Shown here: positions 52,164 through 60,132 of the stretch, in pieces
Position numbering within the stretch: the first letter of the stretch is position 1
How the letters are laid out: every line of letters begins with the position of its first letter
Assembly (NCBI RefSeq): GCF_001984175.1
Contig: NZ_MTQP01000045.1
Span: forward strand, 1-64,000
Source of the DNA: Saccharothrix sp. ALI-22-I
GTDB lineage: Bacteria > Actinomycetota > Actinomycetes > Mycobacteriales > Pseudonocardiaceae
Reading direction: 5' to 3'
DNA: 64,000 nt
Program-made: the position numbers and the translations under genes
The notes under the pieces: model-generated
The model's input: only the letters and a program-made list of their open reading frames with translations
What the model was told of the DNA's origin: nothing
The model's database searches: none

Positions 52164-52246
52164 GTCCGGGTGGCGGAATGGCAGACGCGCTAGCTTGAGG
52201 TGCTAGTCCCCGAAAGGGGGTGGGGGTTCAAGTCCCCCCTCGGACA
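52164..52246 (+). tRNA. tRNA-Leu (GAG)
   Basis: Acceptor arms GTCCGGG / CTCGGAC pair over 7 bp with one G-T. The anticodon stem is CTAGC / GCTAG around the loop TTGAGGT (anticodon GAG). There is a long class II variable arm (CCCCGAAAGGGG) and a T-arm GGGGGTTCAAGTCCCCC. Discriminator A; CCA is not encoded. 83 nt. It is intact, and the recombinase operon begins about 130 nt downstream. Confidence 0.95.
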
Positions 52247-52286
52247 CTCAAACACGGGAAATTTCCCGGAAGACAGACGGTAACAC

Positions 52287-52323
52287 CGACACCCTGCGGC
52301 ACGCGACACGCCGCAGGGTGTCG
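52287..52323 (+). terminator. Perfect 14-bp hairpin after tRNA-Leu
   Basis: Arms CGACACCCTGCGGC and GCCGCAGGGTGTCG with a 9-nt loop, 40 nt past the tRNA and 50 nt before the swapped-hairpin gene. Most simply it is the tRNA terminator, but a perfect dyad next to a tyrosine recombinase gene could also be a recombination or operator site. A smaller palindrome, CGGGAAATTTCCCG, lies at 52255-52268. Confidence 0.65.
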
Positions 52324-52372
52324 ACTACTTTCCGCGACATCCTGTGCCACCCCCTCGCCGGGGGTGGTCACG

Positions 52373-53038
52373 GTGAGTGATCGCATCATCCCCATGCCCG
52401 CGTTCGGCGCTCCCCGCCGCACGGCGCTGCCGGGCGACGATTCCGCGAATTCGCCGCACGACGATCCGAGCGGCCGTTTGGCCCGTCGGGAATTGGACCT
52501 GCGTCGCACCGAGGCACCCGATCCCGGTCCCCTTCCGGCGACGCGACGGCGTCATCCGCGCCGTTACGGGGTGACGGTGTTCGACCCGGACGGCCGGATC
52601 GGCGAGCGGGCGCTGTTCAGGCTGCTGGGGTGGAGTCCGGGCACGCGCGTGGAGATCGGCGTGAACGACGCCGAGGACGCGATCGTGATGCGGCGCGCGG
52701 CCTCGGGCGGCGGCGTGGTGACGGCGAGCCTCAGGCTGCTGGTCCCCGCGCGGGTTCGCCGCTGGTGCGGGTTCGGGACACGGGAGCAGGTGCTGGTGGT
52801 CGCCGTCCCGACCCTGTCCGCGCTGGTCGTCCACGGGCTGGAGAAGTTGGACCTCGTGCTGCCCGACCCCAGGGCCGTGGTGAAGGGCATGCACCCGGTC
52901 GGCGAGCGCGGCGAGCGCGCAGGTGGTGACGACGGGTCGGAGCCGGCCGCGGACGCCGGACGGCGCGGGCGCTCCGGGTCCGCGGGTGGGGACGCGACCG
53001 GTGTGGACGGCCGGGGAGGTGTCCGCGATGGCCGTTGA
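52373..53038 (+). CDS. AbrB/MazE/SpoVT-like swapped-hairpin protein, recombinase partner 1
   Basis: A 221-residue protein. I place the start at the GTG 52373 (VSDRIIPMPAFG) behind GGGGGTGG; an ATG at 52394 is an alternative. After a charged, Arg-rich N-terminus come two consecutive hairpin units: YGVTVFDPDGRIGERALFRL, LGWSPGTRVEIGV, and then TASLRLLVPARVRRWCGF, GTREQVLVVAVPTLSALVVH. The second has the AbrB-type layout (a strand, then P-x-x-(V/L)-R, a short helix, G-x-x-x-Q-V-L-V-V). The C-terminal 50 residues are low-complexity. Its stop overlaps the recombinase start by 11 nt. It may be a DNA-binding cofactor or directionality factor of the recombinase; that role is inferred. Confidence 0.65.
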   Translation: MSDRIIPMPAFGAPRRTALPGDDSANSPHDDPSGRLARRELDLRRTEAPDPGPLPATRRRHPRRYGVTVFDPDGRIGERALFRLLGWSPGTRVEIGVNDAEDAIVMRRAASGGGVVTASLRLLVPARVRRWCGFGTREQVLVVAVPTLSALVVHGLEKLDLVLPDPRAVVKGMHPVGERGERAGGDDGSEPAADAGRRGRSGSAGGDATGVDGRGGVRDGR

Positions 53039-54185
53039 TCCCGCGACGGGTGTCGACGCCGGGACCGCCGCGGTCCCCGACCCGGGCGTCGGTCCCGGGT
53101 CGCCGGTCGCACCGGCCGATCCGGCGGACGTGGCGATGGCGTTGAATTTGTTGAAGCACATGGGGTTGCGGCCGCAGGACCTGCTGCGGGCCGAGGCCGC
53201 CGTGCGGGTCGTGCCGACCTTCGCGGAGTTCATGGAGAAGGTGCGCGAGGTGGTGCCGAAGGCCTCCCAGCGTCTCTACGACACCTACTGGGACCGGTTG
53301 GTGGAGGTATGGGGCAGTCGGCGACTGGACGAGCCGACCAACGCCGAGGTGCTGGAATTGTTCGAGCGGGCGCGGGAGACGGCGCTGGTGCGGCGCACGA
53401 GCAACGGTGGCAAGAGCGCGGCGTTGCACACCTACGACGCGTTGAGGTGCGTATACAACGCGGCGGTGCAGGAGGGCGTCCTGTCGACGCGGGAGAACGT
53501 GATGGCCCGGGTGGCCAAGCCCGCCAAGGGCAGGTCGCGTCGTCACGCGCTGACGCCGAAGTTGTACGGGGAGATCTGGCAGGCCGCGACGTCGACCGGG
53601 AACGATCCTTCCCTGGACGCGCTGTTGCTGAGGTTCCATCTGGAGACCGCGGCGCGCACCGGCGGCGGTCTGGGTCTGCGGTTGCGCGATCTGGATCAGG
53701 GCCAGTGTCTGGTGCTGTTGCGGGAGAAGGGATCGACGCAGCGGTGGCAGCCGGTGTCGCCGACGCTGATGCGGACCCTGGTCGGCCACGCCGACGCTCG
53801 GGGTGCGCGTGATCCGGACAGCCCGGTGCTGCGGTTCAAGAACGGCGATCCGTTGACCAAGAAGCGGCACGAGGGGCTGTGGAAGAGGGTCGGCGGGCAC
53901 GTAGACAGCGTGCGCGTGTTGAACATCAGCATGCATTGGCTGCGGCACACGACGTTGACGTGGGTCGAGCGGAATTTCTCGCCGGCGGTGGCGCGGGCGT
54001 ATGCCGGGCACGCCGAGCCCTCCTCCAACCAGCAGGGTGCGACACACGACTACACCAAGGCCTCGATGGGCGAGATCGCCACCGCGGTGCAGGCCTGGAC
54101 CGGCGAGCGGCACCCGCTGGCATTGCAGGAATCGATCGGGACGAGTCCGAACTTCTTCGCCGTGGAGGCCTCCGATGCGAACTGA
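53028..54185 (+). CDS. Tyrosine recombinase/integrase, copy 1
   Basis: A 385-residue recombinase, ATG at 53028 with GGGGAGG upstream. A Gly/Pro/Asp-rich N-terminal extension of about 40 residues precedes the core-binding domain (FAEFMEKVREVVPKASQRLY, DTYWDRLVEVWGSRRL). All catalytic residues are visible: Arg210 in ETAARTGGG, Lys234 in LREKGS, His303 and Arg306 in MHWLRHTTL, His328 in YAGHAEP and the nucleophile Tyr342 in HDYTKAS. It should form a covalent 3'-phosphotyrosine intermediate during strand exchange. It overlaps both neighbours by 11 nt. It is closely related to the recombinase at 60659-61762. Confidence 0.92.
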   Translation: MAVDPATGVDAGTAAVPDPGVGPGSPVAPADPADVAMALNLLKHMGLRPQDLLRAEAAVRVVPTFAEFMEKVREVVPKASQRLYDTYWDRLVEVWGSRRLDEPTNAEVLELFERARETALVRRTSNGGKSAALHTYDALRCVYNAAVQEGVLSTRENVMARVAKPAKGRSRRHALTPKLYGEIWQAATSTGNDPSLDALLLRFHLETAARTGGGLGLRLRDLDQGQCLVLLREKGSTQRWQPVSPTLMRTLVGHADARGARDPDSPVLRFKNGDPLTKKRHEGLWKRVGGHVDSVRVLNISMHWLRHTTLTWVERNFSPAVARAYAGHAEPSSNQQGATHDYTKASMGEIATAVQAWTGERHPLALQESIGTSPNFFAVEASDAN

Positions 54186-54288
54186 CCATGCGCCGCAGCG
54201 GCGTCGTGAGGATGGCTTCGTGCAGCGTGGGGAGATCGGCGGACGCGGCCTGCGTCGGTTCGCCCACTGTGGTCGGAGGTTCCCGTGA
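54175..54288 (+). CDS. 37-residue micro-ORF between recombinase and DUF2637 gene
   Basis: MRTDHAPQRRREDGFVQRGE and a basic tail ending HCGRRFP. The ATG has GGAGG about 6 nt upstream, overlaps the recombinase stop by 11 nt and overlaps the DUF2637 start in GTGA. The tight coupling on both sides argues that it is translated. It is very basic (11 Arg), so it could bind DNA or simply carry ribosomes to the next gene. No family recognised. Confidence 0.5.
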   Translation: MRTDHAPQRRREDGFVQRGEIGGRGLRRFAHCGRRFP

Positions 54289-55328
54289 GCACAGTCGTCG
54301 ACGCACACGTCGACCGGGAACTGGTCGAGCGGATCCGCGAACTGTTCGCGGAAGCCGACACGGCCGGGCAGCCCCGTCCGGGCCGACCGACCCTGGCCAA
54401 GTTGACCGATGCCACGGACTACCGGATCCGTCAGGCGATCGCCGAGATCGACCGCGGCGACGCCGGTCGAAGCACCCGTGAACCCGCGGGTTCCGCCGGC
54501 GACGTCGACGCGGTGGCCGGCGGCATGTCCGGTGCCGGCGACAGCACCGCGCAGGCCGGGCCGGACTCGGCCGACGGCGCCGGCGGATCACCGGCCGTGG
54601 TCGGTGACGCCATCGCAAGCGGCATGGTGCCGGCCGGCGACTCGGCACGGCTGTCGACGACAGCCACGTCACCGCCACACCTGGCACCGGGTGCGTCGGC
54701 GGCGGAACCGCCGGCGACGACATCGCCGGCCGGGGCACCGTCGCCGGCGCGTCGGGCGTCGGGCGGGCGGCCCCGTCGTCCGAGGCCGGCGGGGGCGTCG
54801 GCATCACCAGCGCCGGCGTCGCCGGGGGCCGAGGTGGCGACGGTGTCCGGCGGCCTGTCGCTGGCGACGCCTCCGCCGGCGGTCGGCGGGAAGGTGGCCG
54901 CCTGGGCCGGATTCGTCTTCGGCTCCGTCATGTCCGTCGCGGCCAACGTGCTGCACACCTGGCTTCCGGCCGAGCACATGCCCCCGGGCTGGGCCCCGTC
55001 GTTGTCCTCCCAGGTAGGGGCCGCAGTGTGGCCGATCGGGCTGTTGCTCAGCGTGGAGGTCCTCAGCCGGGTCCAGTGGAAAGCTGGGTGGCAGTGGGCG
55101 CTGGCCCGGTTCGGCGGCACCGGCACCGTGGCGCTCGGCGCGGCCGTGATCAGCTACGGCCATGTGCGTGACGTGCTGCTCGCGTGGGGCTACGGCACGC
55201 TGGCGGCCCATGTGGGCCCGCTGGTGTTGGACGGCCTCATGGTGGTGTCCGGGTTCGCCCTGCTGGCGATGAGCGCCGCGCACCCCGCCGGCGACGGCGA
55301 CGCGATGGCGTCGGGACGACACGACTAG
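54285..55328 (+). CDS. DUF2637-type membrane protein with N-terminal HTH-like region
   Basis: A 347-residue protein, GTG start with GGAGG 6 nt upstream. Residues 1-70 (RIRELFAEADTAGQPRPGRP, TLAKLTDATDYRIRQAIAEI) look like a small helix-turn-helix. A long Ala/Gly/Pro/Ser linker (about 70-195) follows. The C-terminal 150 residues are the DUF2637 membrane domain with four helices: WAGFVFGSVMSVAANVLHTW, AAVWPIGLLLSVEVLSRVQW, GHVRDVLLAWGYG and GPLVLDGLMVVSGFALLAMS. DUF2637 proteins are common in actinomycete plasmids and integrative elements, often near replication or transfer genes; their role is unknown. It is the last gene of the four-gene overlapping operon. Confidence 0.82.
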   Translation: MSTVVDAHVDRELVERIRELFAEADTAGQPRPGRPTLAKLTDATDYRIRQAIAEIDRGDAGRSTREPAGSAGDVDAVAGGMSGAGDSTAQAGPDSADGAGGSPAVVGDAIASGMVPAGDSARLSTTATSPPHLAPGASAAEPPATTSPAGAPSPARRASGGRPRRPRPAGASASPAPASPGAEVATVSGGLSLATPPPAVGGKVAAWAGFVFGSVMSVAANVLHTWLPAEHMPPGWAPSLSSQVGAAVWPIGLLLSVEVLSRVQWKAGWQWALARFGGTGTVALGAAVISYGHVRDVLLAWGYGTLAAHVGPLVLDGLMVVSGFALLAMSAAHPAGDGDAMASGRHD

Positions 55329-56027
55329 GTGTCACCGGACGCTGGCCGAGAGCCGGGCGTGGCGACTCGGAATCGCCATGCCCGGCTGTCGGCGGGATGA
55401 GCCGCCGGCGGGCACCGCCCTGTGTAGCGCCATCGCCGGTTCGCCCGTGCCCCATGGCCATCGCCCGACCGGCCACCAGCGATCCGCCGGCGGCCGGCGA
55501 CAGCACACCTTCATTGGGCACCCGCCGGCGAGACAGCCGGCTGACGGCTGTCCAACACGCAGATGTGGGATTCATCCCACCGCATCCGCCGGCACGGCAG
55601 ACCCCCGAAACGCGTCTCGACCGATGCCGCCGGCATCTCCCCGTAGGACATCGCGCCCGAGGGAGGTCACCGTGGATAATCGGATTGTCGCCAGCCTCGT
55701 ACTCGACGGCCACCCCGAACCGGGGGCTCCCCACGGGATCCGCATCCCCCGGGACCGGATCCCGACAATGGCGGCCTCGACGGCGAGGGTGATGCGGGCG
55801 AGGGTGGGACGGCGACCGTCGGCCGTGACGGCTCTGTCGGCGTCACGATCACCAGCGTTGTCACCGCCGGCTGTGACAGCAAGGCGATCGGCAGGACCGT
55901 CGGTGCGTCGATCGGTGCCCCTGGCGGCGGCGCTGCCAGGGGCCGTCGCCGGGAATGGCAGAGCCTGCTGTCGGGCCAGAGGAGTTCTTGGGCGGGGTTG
56001 GTGTTGCAGTTCCAGGTCGGCTGTCGA
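55329..56027. other. Gap rich in GCCGGC, no supportable gene
   Basis: No frame on either strand shows a domain or convincing start. The first 300 nt carry many GCCGGC palindromes. A separate palindrome, GTGGGATTCATCCCAC, lies near 55563-55578 and could be an operator. Confidence 0.45.
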
Positions 56028-56150
56028 GGTTGTCGAGTTGGTGTTGGACGCGTTCGGTGGCGGTGTCGCGGCCTGGCAGCAGCCTGGAGCTGTACTGACA
56101 GTTGGGCCGCGACAGCGATGCCGGACGTGTCCAACACCAACTCGACAACC
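56028..56150. repeat. 22-bp perfect inverted repeat within a larger imperfect dyad
   Basis: Left arm GGTTGTCGAGTTGGTGTTGG plus AC (56028-56049) is the exact reverse complement of 56129-56150. Inside it, similarity continues for about 24 nt on each side (TGTCGCGGCC-type sequence), so the pairable arms approach 46 nt around a loop of about 30 nt. Both strands code VVELVLD at the arm, so a short coding fragment may have been duplicated in inverse orientation. It lies between two tyrosine-recombinase modules. Confidence 0.75.
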
Positions 56151-56356
56151 CGCACCGAGACCGAACCTGACAACGCGTGAGTCGCGAGATCCCGTTCACC
56201 GGAAGACGGCCTACCAAACAACGACCACCATCCGGTGACCTGATCCACAACGGTGGGCGGCGTGTCGGCGTACAGGTCAGTCAACGTGCACAGCCCGGTA
56301 CGGATGAACGGGCTCTGTCGCTGATCTTGTGACACAAGGCAGCCCGGTAGTTGATC

Positions 56357-56510
56357 ATGTTCGGGGTGGGTTGACGATCTTCTCCCGCATCTGGCCGGGA
56401 TCGTGGTCAAGGTCGTGGAGCGGACGCTTGGCGCGGTCGTGCTGCATGCCCGGGTCCGGTCGACGGAAGGGGCTTGTCCACGTTGTGGTGAAGCGTCCGG
56501 GCGGGTGCAC
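56357..56510 (+). pseudogene. ISL3-family transposase N-terminal remnant
   Basis: The plus strand reads DDLLPHLAGIVVKVVERTLG, AVVLHARVRSTEGACPRCG, EASGRVHGR: the zinc-finger head of ISL3 transposases (C-P-x-C-G ... G-R-V-H). The ATG TTC GGG GTG start is separated from it by a two-base shift, and after GRVHGR the homology ends. Only about 50 residues remain of some 400. Confidence 0.6.
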
Positions 56511-56772
56511 GGCCGCAGCGAATCCTGCTACGGGGCTGAACCGCATCACAAGATCAGCGACCGAGCCGATGAACGTGCGCACGGGCACCAGGTGATCCCA
56601 CCTCCGAGCACGGGGTGAGTCCGTCCCGCTGCTCGGACACGTCCAGCACTTGCCCTGATGTTCAGCCGAGTGGCATTGCCGCCACCGACCCACCAAAACG
56701 AACGTCCCTTCTGCCGACGAGCGGGCATTGGGCGGTCGCCTCATGGCCGATGGCCGGATTGAGAGTGGCGGG

Positions 56773-59376
56773 TCAGTCGTGGCCGCTTGTCGTAGTCTCG
56801 AGATTCGAGCGGATGGTTCTGGTCAGGTGGTGGTCGGGGCCCAGGACCCGTTCGGTATCGGCCAGTGTCGCCTCGTACAGCGGGATGGCACGTCCCAGGT
56901 CACCCGCCGACCGGTAGGCGCGGGCCAGGTTGTGGCGTGAGGTCAGCGTGGTCGGGTGGTCAGGGCCCAGCACCCGCTGCCGGTCGACCAGCGTCGCCTC
57001 GAGCAGCGGGATCGCACGCCCCAGATCACCCGACTCCTGGTAGGCGCCGGCCAGGTTGTTGCGTGAGATCAGCGTGTCCGGGTGGTCAGGGCCCAGCACC
57101 CGCTCGGCATCGGCCAGTGTCGCCTCGTACAGCGGGATCGCGCGCCCCAGATCACCCGCCGCCCGGTAGGCGATGGCCAAGTTGTTGAGTGAGGTCAGCG
57201 TGGTCGGGTGGTCAGGGCCCAGCACCCGCTGCCGGTCGACCAGTGTCGCCTCGAGCAGCGGGATCGCGCGCCCCAGATCACCCACCGACTGGTAGGCGTA
57301 GGCCAGGTTGTGACGTGAGGTCAGCGTGTCCGGGTGGTCAGGGCCCAGCACCCGCTCGGCATCGGCCAGTGTCGCCTCGTACAGCGGGATCGCGCGCCCC
57401 AGATCACCCGCCGCCCGGTAGGCGCCGGCCAGGTTGTTGCGTGAGGCCAGCGTGTCCGGGTGGTCAGGGCCCAGCACCCGCTCGGTATCGGCCAGTGTCG
57501 CCTCGTGCAGCGGGATCGCGCGCCCCAGGTCACCCGCCTCCTGGTAGGTGTATGCCAGGTTGTTGAGTGAGGTCAGCGTGGTCGGGTGGTCCGCGCCCAG
57601 CACCCGCTCGGCATCGGCCAGCATCGCCTCGAACAGCGGGATCGCACGCCCCAGATCACCCGCCGCCCGGTAGGCGTCGGCCAGGTTGTTGCGTGAGGTC
57701 AGCGTGTCCGGGTGGTCCGGGCCCAGCACCCGCTGCCGGTCGACCAGTGTCGCCTCGAACAGCGGGATCGCACGCCCCAGATCACCCACCGCCCGGTAGG
57801 CGCCGGCCAGGTTGTTGCGCGAGGTCAGCGTGTCCGGGTGGTCCGGGCCCAGCACCCGCTCGGCATCGGCCAGTGTCGCCTCGAGCAGCGGGATCGCGCG
57901 CCCCAAGTCACCGGCCGCCCGGTAGGCGTGGGCCAGGTTGTTGCGTGAGGCCAGCGTCTCGGGGTGGCCGGGGCCGTGGAGGCGTTGGCGGCTGTGGGTG
58001 GCGCGGGTGTGCAGTGCGATAGCCGTGGTGGTGTCGCCCTGGCCGTCGAGGTAGAGGCCAAGGCGGTTGGCGAGGTGGCAGAGCGGTTCGGTGTCGGTGT
58101 CGGGAAGGGTGTGGTCGAGCAGTGCCCGCGCGTGGGGCAGCACCGTCTGGAAGACGGGCCAGTCGGCGGGCCAGCGGGGGTGGGATTCGGCGAGGGTGGC
58201 GGCGAGGGTGGCGGTGGTGGTGTCGCGGGCGTGGGCGATGCCCGTGGGTTGGCGGTGGGGGTCGGCCGGGTCGGGGGTGCGGGTGACGGCCTGGACCAGG
58301 CGGTGCACGCCGACGGTGTCGCCGGTGAGGGTGATCATGCTGTAGGCGGCCAACCGGCCCAGCGCCTCCGACAGCTCCGGCTCGTCGAACGCGCCCGCGA
58401 CCAGGGTTCGCGGGATGGCGTCGGGGGCGTACCAGGCCAGATGCCGCAGCACCCGCCCGGCCAGGGGCGTGTCGGCGAGGCGATCGAGGGTGACGTGCCA
58501 GATCCGGGCCATGGTCCGCTGGGCATCCCCGCCCTCCGCCGTCGCGGTGAACATCCGCGCCGGGTACCGCCGCAGCAGCTCCAGGTAGGCGACCGGGGTG
58601 ATGCGGGTCTGGGCAAGGTAGGCGCCCGCCTGCTCGACCGCCAGCGGCAGCCACCCCACCTCCGCACACACCCGGTCCGCGCCCGTGAGGTCCGCCTCCG
58701 GCCACTCCGCCCGCACGATCCGGGTCAGCAGGTCCACGGCCTGCTCGGCGGGCAGCACGTCCAGCGGCACCGGCTCGGCCACCCCGCCCCAGCCGCCACC
58801 CCGCCGACTGGTGATCAGCACCGTGCCCGTCCGCACCCGCGCCAGCAACCCCGCCGCATCGGCCGGTGCGGTGAGGTTGTCCAGCACCAGCAACCAGCCG
58901 TCACGGGCGGCCAGCCACCGCACCGCCGACTCGGTCCGCCGCTCCAGCGGCACCCCCGCCAGCTCGGGCACCAGCGCCACCGCCAGCTCGGCCAGACCGG
59001 TGTCGATCGCGGCCGGCGAGTCCGCCGTCACCCACCACACCGGCGCGAACCGGCCTGCATGGAGCTCGGCGAACCGCGCGGCCAGCGTGCTCTTGCCCAC
59101 CCCGCCCAGACCGTGCACCGCCACCACCACCGCACGCCCCGACCCGGCCAGCGCCGCCTCCAACCGCGCCAACTCCCCGCCCCGACCCACGAACACCCCC
59201 GAGGACACCGGAACCCGGCCCACCCCCGACGGCGGCGACACCGACTCCATCCCCGGCACACCAGGACCACCGACCACCACACCACCGTGGACCGTCAGAT
59301 CCCGACCGGCCTGCAACACCACCGACCGACCCGACGCCTCAGCGGACTGGACCACCCGCCGCGCCTCGCTATCCAT
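56773..59376 (-). CDS. NB-ARC (STAND) NTPase with TPR array
   Basis: An 867-residue STAND protein. Residues 1-45 hold a short QAGRDLTVHGGVVV motif of the AGRD type often put in front of NB-ARC domains. Then comes the NTPase with FVGRGGELARLEAAL, Walker A HGLGGVGKSTLAA (about 88-100), Walker B WLLVLDNL, the sensor VLITSRRGGGW and the winged-helix region GWLPLAVEQAGAYL. A helical linker leads to ten 42-residue TPR-like repeats, each of the form DLGRAIPL.EATL.D..RVLGPDHP.TL.SRNNLA.AYR.AG. STAND proteins oligomerise on sensing a trigger and serve in defence, signalling or secondary-metabolism control; no toxic effector domain is fused here. It is a single gene flanked by mobile-element modules. 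Confidence 0.92.
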   Translation of the reverse strand: MDSEARRVVQSAEASGRSVVLQAGRDLTVHGGVVVGGPGVPGMESVSPPSGVGRVPVSSGVFVGRGGELARLEAALAGSGRAVVVAVHGLGGVGKSTLAARFAELHAGRFAPVWWVTADSPAAIDTGLAELAVALVPELAGVPLERRTESAVRWLAARDGWLLVLDNLTAPADAAGLLARVRTGTVLITSRRGGGWGGVAEPVPLDVLPAEQAVDLLTRIVRAEWPEADLTGADRVCAEVGWLPLAVEQAGAYLAQTRITPVAYLELLRRYPARMFTATAEGGDAQRTMARIWHVTLDRLADTPLAGRVLRHLAWYAPDAIPRTLVAGAFDEPELSEALGRLAAYSMITLTGDTVGVHRLVQAVTRTPDPADPHRQPTGIAHARDTTTATLAATLAESHPRWPADWPVFQTVLPHARALLDHTLPDTDTEPLCHLANRLGLYLDGQGDTTTAIALHTRATHSRQRLHGPGHPETLASRNNLAHAYRAAGDLGRAIPLLEATLADAERVLGPDHPDTLTSRNNLAGAYRAVGDLGRAIPLFEATLVDRQRVLGPDHPDTLTSRNNLADAYRAAGDLGRAIPLFEAMLADAERVLGADHPTTLTSLNNLAYTYQEAGDLGRAIPLHEATLADTERVLGPDHPDTLASRNNLAGAYRAAGDLGRAIPLYEATLADAERVLGPDHPDTLTSRHNLAYAYQSVGDLGRAIPLLEATLVDRQRVLGPDHPTTLTSLNNLAIAYRAAGDLGRAIPLYEATLADAERVLGPDHPDTLISRNNLAGAYQESGDLGRAIPLLEATLVDRQRVLGPDHPTTLTSRHNLARAYRSAGDLGRAIPLYEATLADTERVLGPDHHLTRTIRSNLETTTSGHD
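56782..57910 (-). repeat. Nine near-identical 126-bp tandem repeats coding TPR units
   Basis: The DNA repeats with an exact 126-bp period (for example the CGCCCCAGATCACCCGCC block recurs at 56891, 57017, 57144 and on to about 57900). Units differ mostly at a few codons, alternating ADAERV and VDRQRV types. The nucleotide similarity is too high for old TPRs, which suggests recent copying or gene conversion. Confidence 0.9.
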
Positions 59377-60059
59377 CCCCCACCGCTCCGTTCACGCCAC
59401 GAGCAGGCCACCCACGGCCGACCGATCACGCACACCACAACCCACACCCACCCCGACGACAACGTACTAATGCGCACGTACACGGCATCGGTCAAGCCGG
59501 GCCAGCTGTCGTAGATCGGATTAATCTTTGTTGACACTGAAGTTATCGCGACGACGATCATATTCGAGGAACAGGCGGCTTCCCGTCGACCCGTCGCGAC
59601 ATCAAGGGCTGGACGCGGCGACTGACGTCGCCCCTGTGTGATCACCTCACAGTGCCCACCGTTACCCGGTCTTCCGTCGCGTTTGCCTCGGGTGGCCCGG
59701 CCCAGATCTCGATATGTGGGCGCTGGCGAGCAAACGGCGCGACACGCGCTGACGGAGCGGCCTTCGACATGACTCTCGACTGCCTGGCTCGGCCGACAGA
59801 TCTTGAGTTCGCAGCACCTCAATCACCCTGCATTAACGGAGTGTAGTCAAACGATCATCTGGAGGCCGTTTTGCGGCGTGTTGCGACGACTTTGGTGACT
59901 GAGTGTGAGTTTTGTGCTTAAGTGTCGATGTCCGGACGGCCGTCGAGGCCCAGGGGTCTCGTGTCGGCAGTGGGGTCCGGAGCCCGGCCTCACCCGACAA
60001 GACGGGCGACCGGAAGACGTGCCCGCGGGGAGCGGGCCGAGCAGCAAGGGGGGATCGGC
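59377..60059. other. Gap with no supportable gene
   Basis: Divergent region between the NB-ARC gene and the second recombinase module. GC is lower near 59500-59570 (TCGTAGATCGGATTAATCTTTG), where promoters could lie. A longer frame from GTG 59905 joins the second swapped-hairpin gene, but its first 76 codons look unlike protein. Confidence 0.45.
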
Positions 60060-60125
60060 ATGCACAACTTTGCCAGTCGTCGTGTGGGGACGGTATCGAG
60101 CCGTCGTCCGCCGCGGCCGCGGTAG
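60060..60125 (+). CDS. Possible 21-residue leader ORF
   Basis: MHNFASRRVGTVSSRRPPRP plus R, behind a very strong ribosome-binding site (AAGGGGGG, 6 nt from the ATG), ending 7 nt before the GTG of the swapped-hairpin gene. Basic, like the 37-residue micro-ORF in the first module. It may couple translation to the next gene. Too short for a firm call. Confidence 0.35.
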   Translation: MHNFASRRVGTVSSRRPPRPR

Positions 60126-60132
60126 GTCCACG

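Noticed and set aside
51728..52193. Open frames on both strands before tRNA-Leu
   Set aside because: The plus-strand one runs into the tRNA (ending GVRVAEWQTR, a typical tRNA read-through) and neither has a ribosome-binding site or domain.
55378..56410. Long frames on both strands across the GCCGGC-rich gap
   Set aside because: Low complexity, Arg/Pro-rich translations without a domain; typical of high-GC non-coding DNA.
56865..58022. Plus-strand Pro/Gly/Arg-rich repetitive frames (RSAWSGGQGPAP type repeats)
   Set aside because: They are antisense shadows of the 126-bp TPR repeats of the NB-ARC gene and share its period exactly.
56845..58035. CRISPR array
   Set aside because: The regular spacing is 126 bp with no alternating repeat and spacer; it is a coding TPR repeat. 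No CRISPR-like short repeats were seen anywhere in the window.
59905..60132. N-terminal extension of the second swapped-hairpin protein from GTG 59905
   Set aside because: The 76 added residues are Arg/Pro/Gly-rich without hairpin-like pattern, and a better-placed start exists at 60133.
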